From contig CM055097.1 in NCBI GenBank assembly GCA_029204225.1, positions 36,504,976-36,568,975 on the forward strand: DNA of 64,000 nt, written 5' to 3'. Made by a program: the position numbers and the translations under genes. Each line of letters begins with the position of its first letter. Within the stretch, counting starts at the first letter, position 1. This stretch comes from Diphasiastrum complanatum (lineage: Eukaryota > Streptophyta > Lycopodiopsida > Lycopodiales > Lycopodiaceae). A model generated the notes under the pieces. It searched no databases. It saw only the letters and a program-made list of their open reading frames with translations, and was not told the origin of the DNA. Below are positions 57,552 to 64,000 of this stretch, one piece after another.

Positions 57552-58371
57552 TGTTAAAAATATCACTTCAAACTCGTTATACTTGGTGTATCTTGAGATA
57601 TGAGATCACGATAGGATCTCACATGTGTGGAGTCTGTTCCCACATGTGAAAAGATGTACATAGCTTGTTTTTATAAAGTTAGATTGATTTTAGATGGATC
57701 TACCCATGTGTGAAATTGACCTTTGAGTAGAATCGAGAAATGAGTCAAATTGTTCAAACTTTTGTAAATAGAATGCACTTCCATGTGAATGAGTAAATGC
57801 TCCCAATGTAATGATGACATTCACATGTGTGGATAAGATAGTAGCTAATAAGATAGAGAGAATATTCCTATAAATGTGAAAGACTAGTTTTTTGTTTTCT
57901 AGCCAAAGAGAATAGTCAACTTTGGAAAATGAGCATATATGGCTCCCATTGGTGGATCTGGATGACTAGGCACTCTTCACACATGTGAAGGCTTGTTGGA
58001 CAGTACACAACTCGTGGATGTACTTGATCTATAAAGGGATCAACCAAATCAATGAGAAGTTGATGAGACATTGGCAAATTCTAGTTTTCTTGTATTTTCC
58101 ACATTTGTCTTGAGTTTTGATGAGTGGAATGCTCTTGTATGCTTGAATACTTTAATATCTATTTACAGCCGTATAGGTACTGTCCTCCACACATGTGAGG
58201 CCACTCTTCATAGTTTTTAATCATTTGATCCATTGCTCTTGCATAAATCATAGTGTAATGCATCTAGATCAAGATCTAACACTTAGAACTTGATATATCA
58301 TTGTGTTAAGCAATCAATAACTCTTAATGATTGTTTTGTACAATCGTTGTCCTTTTCTCTGAAAATTGACA
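57552..58371 (+). repeat. 5' LTR, 820 bp, with repeated CACATGTG
   Basis: It starts TGTTAAAAATATCAC, ends GAAAATTGACA and is followed directly by TGGTATCAGATC. CACATGTG occurs exactly at 57620, 57641, 57822, 57980 and 58190, and once more in the leader at 58537. Confidence 0.85.
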
Positions 58372-58383
58372 TGGTATCAGATC
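58372..58383 (+). promoter_or_regulatory. Primer-binding site of the 57.6-kb copia
   Basis: TGGTATCAGATC, one mismatch to the usual tRNA-iMet site, directly after the LTR. Confidence 0.85.
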
Positions 58384-58964
58384 CAAGTCTAAGAGTGATC
58401 TAATGATTAATGAATCTTGTGAAATCATTGACAATGGGTTGTTTTTGAGCTTTACTTGAGAGGGCGAGTTCAAGGAGATAGGTACCATCAGTATTTTTGG
58501 TCAAGATCAATTTGTGCGCTGTTGATGTACTGTCCACACATGTGAAACCATACAACAACTTTCAAATTAACTTCCTTTGGTGTTTTTGACCCAAAAATGT
58601 GCATACTAGTCCAAAATTCAAGGTTTTTGGTGCATTGTCTAGATCTAGGTTCAATCTATTAAATGCTAATGATCAAATACTGTTTTGATTCATTGAAGCA
58701 ATTCATTTTGAAGCATTAGGTCAGATCTATAAGGCTGATTTGTTCATATCCGAAGTGTGTGTGAAGTATCAAACAAAATTGTACTAGAATCAATTTTTTG
58801 AGGAGTGATTTGCTAGGATATTTGAAGTAGATCTATTATACCATCATCCAAGTTGAACTAGATTGATTGGGCCGAGATTAAGAAGCTTCTTGGAAAGCTA
58901 GAAATCTATCTTAGATCAATCTTTATCAAGAGATCTTTGTGCATCTCATAGGCTGTCATTCACA

Positions 58965-59930
58965 ATGTCATCCATGGGTGGATATTTGTTAGAATCTAGT
59001 GAGAAACTAACTTCCACAAACTATTCCATTTGGAAAGTGAGGATGGAATCACTACTAGTGATCCATGACTTCTTTGATATTGTTTTAGGAGTTGAGGAGG
59101 AGCCTCAAGCTGTCCAAGAACAACTAAAATACAAGAAGAGGGCTAGATTAGCCTTACATTGCCTAAAGTTAAATGTAAGCACTGACCTCTTGAAGGAGGT
59201 CGCTTCTTGTGCCTCATCAAAAGAGGCTTGGGATTCAGTAAAGAATATTTATGAATCCAATAACACTTCAAGAGTGCTTATGCTAAGAAACTTGATATTG
59301 CAAAGCATGAGGGGAAGTGGAGAAAATGGACAAGAGTATGTCCTAAGAGTAAAATCTTTGAACAAAGATTTGGGATCTATAGGAGAGAAGATCCAAGACA
59401 ATGAGCTAGTACAAGTATTTTTGAATGGATTAGGTGATGAGTTCTCTAATCTAGTTCAATATTTTGTTATTCAAAACCAACTTCCATCAATTGATAAGTT
59501 GCATAATGTTCTTGTGGCCGAGGAGAGTAGGATTCTACACCTCAAAACAAGAATGGGGTCTTTGTTACTACATAATGGTGATGAGAAAGTAAACTTCACA
59601 TCAAAAGGCAAGAAGAAGAATCATCCATTCAAGAAGTTCCAAGGCAAGGAGGCCGAGGCAAAGGATGGAGGATCTACCTCCAAAGGGAAGCAAAAGAACA
59701 AAGCCAAGCTTAAGTGTTTCTTTTGTGGGAAGAAAGGACACTTTTCCGAATGTTATAAGAAGAAGAATGCACAAGGGAGTGAAGATCAAGGCAACCTTGC
59801 ACAAGGGGAGGAGGAAGAGGATGGCTTCAACACATCCTTGATGGTAGCATCTACATCAAGATCAAGCCAAGAGACATGGTGGATTGATAGTGGGGCTAGC
59901 TCCCACATGTCATTCTCTACTTTCTTGTAA
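58965..59930 (+). CDS. Copia gag-protease start, 321 residues, gag intact
   Basis: This is the structural protein of the element. It starts MSSMGGYLLESSEKLTSTNY then SIWKVRMESLL. The UBN2/gag core (AWDSVKNIYESNNTSRVLML) spans residues ~80-190. A Lys-rich linker (~205-250) precedes the knuckle CFFCGKKGHFSEC at ~251-263 (CX2CX4HX3C: one residue fewer than usual before the last Cys). An acidic stretch and the protease start WWIDSGASSHM follow with the catalytic Asp intact. The frame breaks right after, near 59925. It is the longest open retroelement gag in the window. Confidence 0.88.
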   Translation: MSSMGGYLLESSEKLTSTNYSIWKVRMESLLVIHDFFDIVLGVEEEPQAVQEQLKYKKRARLALHCLKLNVSTDLLKEVASCASSKEAWDSVKNIYESNNTSRVLMLRNLILQSMRGSGENGQEYVLRVKSLNKDLGSIGEKIQDNELVQVFLNGLGDEFSNLVQYFVIQNQLPSIDKLHNVLVAEESRILHLKTRMGSLLLHNGDEKVNFTSKGKKKNHPFKKFQGKEAEAKDGGSTSKGKQKNKAKLKCFFCGKKGHFSECYKKKNAQGSEDQGNLAQGEEEEDGFNTSLMVASTSRSSQETWWIDSGASSHMSFSTFL

Positions 59931-60580
59931 TGATTTTAAGAAGTCAATCTACACTGCTAGTGATCAAGAATGTAAGATAGATGGCATAGGATCTATTCCA
60001 TTATGCTTAGGATCATCTAAGAGGATAGATCTTGATAATGTTTTGTATCTTCCATCCATTACAAAAAACTTGCTTAGTGTTGGTCAACTAATGGACAATG
60101 GACTAGATACATTTCAAGAATGGAGTGTGTTCCAGCTTGAAAAGTTATAAGTGCATAACTAGTGGCATTAAGCAAGGCCCGACTTTTTAAGTTGGATGCT
60201 AATGTGGCCATTGAAAGTGTGAATATGGTTAGGGAGGAGTTGACTCAATTGGAGCTTTGGCACAAAAGATTAGGCCATCCTAATCTTCAAGCAATGGAAT
60301 CCATGGCATCAAAGGAGCTAGCTCTCGGTCTACCAAAATCTTTCAAGAAGTGTGGCAAAGTGTGTGAGGCATGTGGTCTTGCAAAGTCACACAAGACTTC
60401 CTACAAGAGATCTTTGACAATATCTACCTCACCTTTGGATCTTATTCATTCAGATGTACATGTTTTTTCTAAAGAAAGTAATGGAGGTGCCTTAATGTAT
60501 GTGACTTTCATAGATGATTGTACTAGATTCACTTGGATTGAATTATTGTCTAAGAAAAGCCTTGTATATGAAGCTTTTGT
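59931..60580 (+). pseudogene. Copia protease remainder and integrase N-terminal half
   Basis: After a frameshift: RIDLDNVLYLPSITKNLLSV and a stop at ~60148. Then LWHKRLGHPNLQAMESM with CEACGLAKSHKTSY (HHCC zinc site), PLDLIHSDVHVF (first Asp) and YVTFIDDCTRFTWIELLSKK. The core is cut after VYEAFV, before the second Asp. Confidence 0.85.
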
Positions 60581-60675
60581 AACTCACGGAGGGGAAAAAG
60601 GCTCCATGATTTTGGTGCAACCTCTGAACTAGAAAGGTTAAGTTGTATCCGTTGAAGGCCCACTGAATTCCTACA

Positions 60676-60722
60676 TAGTATCAGAGCAGGCAACGTGACC
60701 TGTGCCCCACTTGGAGGGGGAG
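60676..60722 (+). promoter_or_regulatory. Internal domain 1 of the miniature element (47 bp)
   Basis: It opens TAGTATCAGAGCAGG (primer site with one change) and closes with the purine tract CTTGGAGGGGGAG directly before the next LTR. Confidence 0.85.
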
Positions 60723-61052
60723 TGTCGGAATGGCAAAGTGGAGCCACAACCCACGCTCAAAGAAATCCCATAAGTAGAAGTGAGACTTTGTTCAAAGTGG
60801 ATATAACTGGTAAATGTCTAAGTGTTTAATGTCTCCTGGTACCAGCCCCTTTGCGGGTAAGGGGGGGTACTTGGATTCGTGGGTGGCTAGGCGTCCGGGG
60901 ACGGGATCCCGGAACGCGGCTCATGGAAAGGGGAAAAAGACTCCATGATTTTGGTGCAATCTCTGAACCAGAAAGGTTAAGTTGCATCACGGTGCAAACT
61001 CTGAACCAGAAAGGTTAAGTTGTCTCCGTTGAAGGCCCACTGAATTCCTACA
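60723..61052 (+). repeat. Miniature element LTR copy 2 (330 bp)
   Basis: It starts TGTCGGAATGGC and ends GAATTCCTACA. It contains a 38-bp tandem unit (CTCTGAACCAGAAAGGTTAA... at 60961 and 60999) that the left partial LTR lacks. Against copy 3 it shows about 27 mismatches and one 3-bp gap. Confidence 0.9.
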
Positions 61053-61099
61053 TGGTATCAGAGTAGGCAACGTGACTTGTGCCCCACTTTGAGGGGGAG
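61053..61099 (+). promoter_or_regulatory. Internal domain 2 of the miniature element (47 bp)
   Basis: It opens TGGTATCAGAGTAGG and closes with the purine tract TTTGAGGGGGAG (61088-61099), directly before TGTTGGAATGG. Confidence 0.88.
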
Positions 61100-61426
61100 T
61101 GTTGGAATGGCAAAGTGGAGCCACAACCCACGCTCAAAGAAATCCCATAAGAAGTGGGACTTTGTTCAAAGTGGATATAAGTGATAAATGTCTAAGTGTT
61201 TAATGTCCCCTGGTACCAGCCCCTTTGTGGGTAAGGGGGAGCACTTGGATTTGTGGGTGGGTAGGCGTCTGGGGACGAGATCCCGGAACGCGGCTCACGG
61301 AAAGGGCCAAAAGGCTCCATGATTTTGGTGTAGCCTATGAACCAGAAAGGTTAAATTGCATCACGGTGCAACCCCTGAACCAGAAAGGTTAAGTTGTATC
61401 TATTGAAGGCCCACCGAATTCCTACA
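61100..61426 (+). repeat. Miniature element LTR copy 3 (327 bp)
   Basis: It starts TGTTGGAATGGC and ends GAATTCCTACA. Same 38-bp internal duplication as copy 2. Confidence 0.9.
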
Positions 61427-61758
61427 CACAACTCACAAAGAATATCTGACATGAAGAGTGCATGGCTATCACAGATGCCTAACAATATCTCTCTCTCTTC
61501 ATGGCTATCTAGACACCTACACAGATATTCTTTTGATCGAAAGAACGATCTAAGTAATAGTCTGAATTCTACAATTCATTTCGATCCTCGTTTTTATAAT
61601 TCTACATTACTTTTTTCTTGTTTAGATAGGCATCGAACATCCCTCAGGGTCTCAAGCTCAGTGTCATGTCTGCATCATAATACAATACACATTCATATAT
61701 TTAATAATTATGAGATACATTCGTGCTACTATGGACCAATGCATTTGTTATGGAGTAG

Positions 61759-61983
61759 TTGACAATGACAAACTCAACATACTCAAGTTGGGTAGAGGAT
61801 GTAGTTCCTCATAGATCCACATGTAGATTTACATTCTTTCTCAACAATGGTCTAATTTTATGGAACAGTGACAAGCAAACTTCAATAGTTCTATCTTCTA
61901 CAGAATCAGAGTATGTCATTGCTTCACAAAGTTTTTGTGGAATACAATTCACGGTTCTCACTATGAAAGTTTCAAAATCATAA
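61759..61983 (+). pseudogene. Copia RNase H fragment
   Basis: SWVEDVVPHRSTCRFTFFLN and NGLILWNSDKQTSIVLSSTE then SEYVIASQ match the D- and E-containing blocks of copia RNase H. Nothing else of that copia is clear. 61427-61758 probably belongs to it but is too decayed to assign. Confidence 0.75.
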
Positions 61984-62740
61984 GTTTTTGAGATTGTAAA
62001 AAATAAATGTGACAACAATACAAGATTTCAAAAACATTATTCTTGTATATATTTCAAATCAAAATTAGCCCGACCTCCCCAATGGTATCAGATCAATGTT
62101 TACTTTATCTTGCATTTCCTCTATAATCAAACTGGAACCTTTCTTTACTTTATGGCATAATACTCATATATCGGCCTTAATTCTGCAAATGCTCTTTCAA
62201 GCATTTTACTATGTTGAATGAGAGCATCTAATTCAATTTAACTCAACCTAGGAGGAACTGGGATGTTGTATTCGGCAAAAAATCGAATAAACTTATTTAA
62301 ATTTAATTGACACTCTTTTCTTCAAGACTCTATATTTAATTCTCAACTTTGGGGGAGATGTGATATCTTAGGAAAGTGAGGGATTGGAGAATGTGGTGTC
62401 TGTACAAATTTAATAGCCAAAATTGCATTGTGTTTAAGTTGGAGGTTGTGTCTCAAAAGATTAGTAAACAATGATTGCCAAATATCAAATTAACATGCAC
62501 AATAAGACTCTAGGGCCTCTAAACTTGAGCAAAACACACAAAATGTGCACAAGACAAGCAATGTTCAATTAAGTAATTGTGATCAAATTGCTTACATGGA
62601 CTAATATCTACTGGCCACGATAGCAAAAGGCATTGTGCATTGAATACATATTGAAGCTTGCAAGAAAAATTCCAACAGCTCAAGAAATCGCAAAGATACA
62701 AAAGTGACAATATAGAGAGGAAGCTCTATTTATACCCAAA
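61984..62740. other. Unassigned sequence with isolated LTR signals
   Basis: A primer-site-like TGGTATCAGATC at 62083-62094 and a purine tract TTGGGGGAGATG near 62347-62358 occur, but no LTR pair was found around them. A minus-strand TATA-like TATAAATAGAG lies at ~62729-62739. Confidence 0.35.
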
Positions 62741-62751
62741 TTGGGACAAGA

Positions 62752-62953
62752 TCTCATGATGACCATGGACAAGCAGCACCATGTGATTAGATCACGTGTC
62801 ACAAATCATGTGGGTCACACATCAAGTCTATAGTATTCAACCTCATGATGACCATGGACATGTGGCAATACAATGTCAAAATCTACAGAGCTAATATGTG
62901 GCCCACATGATCTAGTTACATGTTGCTGCCACATGTCCATGGTCATCATGAGA
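62752..62953. repeat. Inverted and direct repeats with a 26-bp perfect palindrome arm
   Basis: CTCATGATGACCATGGACA occurs as a direct repeat at ~62752 and ~62842 and in inverted form ending at ~62953. The second and third copies form perfect 26-bp arms (through CATGTGGCA) separated by a ~60-bp loop. The first and third extend into a longer imperfect inverted repeat (CATGTGATTAGATCACGTG against CACATGATCTAGTTACATG). Confidence 0.8.
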
Positions 62954-63079
62954 CCGTGCCCAAATAGCAGCTCATCTTATCACTTATTTTTTTGTTTCTT
63001 GGTGATTTTTAAGACTATTGATGTTGGGTTCTTTGTAAATGACACAAAATGAGTGTTTGAATTGGGAATTATTTTATCA

Positions 63080-63091
63080 GCTTTGATACCA
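63080..63091 (-). promoter_or_regulatory. Minus-strand primer-binding site
   Basis: GCTTTGATACCA on the plus strand is TGGTATCAAAGC on the minus strand, the same variant as at 39742. Confidence 0.65.
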
Positions 63092-63095
63092 CTCT

Positions 63096-63804
63096 TGTTG
63101 AATGCGAGATCCAGTCAAGAGAAAACTTAACATATAAATTATAACAGGATCTTTACCAATTGTTGATTCAGAATATTACTTAGATCAACAAGAGGAATAT
63201 CTTAGTAGGTGTCGATGACAACCATGAAGGGAGCAAAACAATCAGGTGTCTATGACAGCCATGCTTCATTCGAGTTTAGATATTTCGAATGAGTCATGGA
63301 ACGTGTATCAGTGTAAGAGAAAGGAATTATCAAAAAGCATTCGATAGTGTAAAACACACATTAAGAAAATAGAGAATATGCATTAAGCTGTTGTGAATAC
63401 AACGATCAGATCACGATTTTGTGCCCAAGAATGATTCACAGTAGTAGCGCACTGTGTGCTGTGATCTTACTATGCTAGTTATAGACTGAGTACTATATCT
63501 ACGTCTTGAATTACTTTCACTCACTCTAAAATCTCTGATCTTGTGGAATTAGATAATTCTGATACAATGAAGTTCACGGGGGAACTCTAAATCATGCTTC
63601 CATTGATTGACTCTAATCTCCTACATTCATCTCTTATCAATAGTGTGTTAGTGTTATGTATATATACCTATGTCAGTTATAACTATTGCGAGAGCAAGGG
63701 GCATGAAGTAGTGCAATTACTGCAAAGTATTGAAATGAACTGTGACGTAGTCTGCATCGGACAGGGCAGAGTAAGAGCTCCATTTTGACTAGAGATAGTT
63801 GACA
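63096..63804 (-). repeat. Probable minus-strand 5' LTR (outer end uncertain)
   Basis: On the plus strand it begins TGTTGAATGCGAG next to the primer site. A minus-strand TATA-like GGTATATATACA lies at ~63655-63667. Short GTCG/GTTGAAGTCG words to its right resemble those in the LTR at 49.4-49.5 kb. The right limit, given as 63804, is a guess. Confidence 0.4.
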
Positions 63805-64000
63805 GTCATCAAAGATGTCGGACAAGTGAATCGACTAGTTTGCCCTTGAGAAGATGTCGATGGAGTTGAAGTCGGGATGTCGCTGGACTTATGTTGAAGT
63901 CGGAATGTGAAGTCAACATTGATGAAGTCGATCCTGCTCTTGCTTCAAGTCAATGTATCGCGCAGATTGTTTGACTTATGCGAGTAAGACTGCATGCTTT
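63805..64000. other. Right edge, unassigned
   Basis: GAAGTCGG/GATGTCG-rich short repeats, no coding frame. Possibly more of the same LTR. Confidence 0.3.

Larger units (their letters stand above)
57552..60580 (+). mobile_element. Ty1/copia retrotransposon, 5' LTR to integrase, truncated
   Basis: An 820-bp 5' LTR, primer site, ~580-bp leader, an intact gag frame, then broken protease and integrase. It ends abruptly at ~60580 in the integrase core, at the miniature LTR array. Confidence 0.88.
60581..61426 (+). mobile_element. Tandem array of a miniature LTR retrotransposon (TRIM-like)
   Basis: Order: partial LTR (60581-60675), 47-bp internal domain, full LTR (60723-61052), 47-bp internal domain, full LTR (61100-61426). 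Each internal domain is just a primer site, ~20 bp and a purine tract. No coding capacity. The array is GC-richer than its surroundings. The left partial LTR starts where the copia integrase stops. No target duplication could be identified because the left edge is truncated. Confidence 0.88.

Noticed and set aside
62083-62358. Possible second miniature LTR element (primer-site-like TGGTATCAGATC and a purine tract 260 bp later)
   Set aside because: The sequence left of 62083 does not recur right of 62358, so there is no LTR pair.
1-64000. Integrated pararetrovirus (caulimovirus) remnants
   Set aside because: All RT segments seen group by motif order and neighbours with Ty1/copia, Ty3/gypsy or LINE; no movement protein or coat region was seen.
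1-64000. CRISPR arrays, operons, rRNA genes
   Set aside because: Nothing of the kind is visible; the introns, LTR elements and gene density are those of a plant nuclear genome.

Overview
This looks like nuclear DNA of a land plant with a large, retrotransposon-packed genome. The evidence is a spliced gene for a plastid-type cysteine synthase with a transit peptide, plus plant-specific LTR-retrotransposon lineages: Ty1/copia of several kinds including a SIRE/Maximus-like LTR, Ty3/gypsy chromoviruses with a chromodomain, and Tat/Athila-like gypsy elements with a tRNA-Asp-type primer site. Only about two host genes are visible in 64 kb. That fits a gymnosperm, a fern or a large-genome angiosperm, and the sequence alone does not decide between them.

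Host genes. (1) The 5' part of an O-acetylserine(thiol)lyase (cysteine synthase) gene lies on the minus strand at 85-895, with three exons and a probable GC-AG first intron; it continues past the left edge. (2) A 575-codon uninterrupted minus-strand frame at 17681-19408 encodes an unrecognised single-pass membrane protein. It has none of the retroelement motifs.

Layout. 1-1.1 kb: cysteine synthase and its promoter. 2.1-2.4: copia gag scrap. 3.4-6.8: decayed copia (+), cut by a minus-strand chromovirus gypsy (6.8-9.1) that carries its own 464-bp insertion. 9.1-10.5: a 1.4-kb SIRE-like LTR plus primer site. 10.8-14.8: minus-strand gypsy LTR and gag remains. 17.3-19.4: the membrane protein gene with a 117-bp tandem duplication downstream. 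21.7: LINE end. 22.3-32.2: the best-preserved block, a gypsy integrase split by a 9.3-kb copia (449-bp LTRs), itself split by a 3.4-kb non-autonomous LTR element (478-bp LTRs). Inside that last element is a head-to-head LTR palindrome. 32.5: LINE reverse transcriptase scrap. 35.1-38.7: gypsy (+). 38.7-39.7: copia scrap and a 707-bp LTR with primer site. 39.9-44.6: Tat/Athila-like gypsy gag-protease (+). 44.6-47.0: copia integrase and 3' LTR (+). 49.2-50.3: copia RNase H and LTR (-). 51.8-55.6: gypsy pol (-) split by a copia (52.3-53.8, +). 56.6-57.6: copia gag-protease (-). 57.6-60.6: copia (+) with an 820-bp LTR and intact gag. 60.6-61.4: a tandem array of a miniature LTR element whose whole internal domain is 47 bp. 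61.8: copia RNase H scrap. 62.7-64: inverted repeats and a minus-strand LTR with primer site.

Most retroelement frames carry stops or frameshifts, so nearly all are relics. LTR divergence counted by eye agrees with the nesting order: about 16 mismatches in 449 bp for the host copia, about 13 in 478 bp for the element inside it, and about 27 in 327 bp for the miniature element. No rRNA, tRNA, CRISPR or prokaryotic feature was seen.
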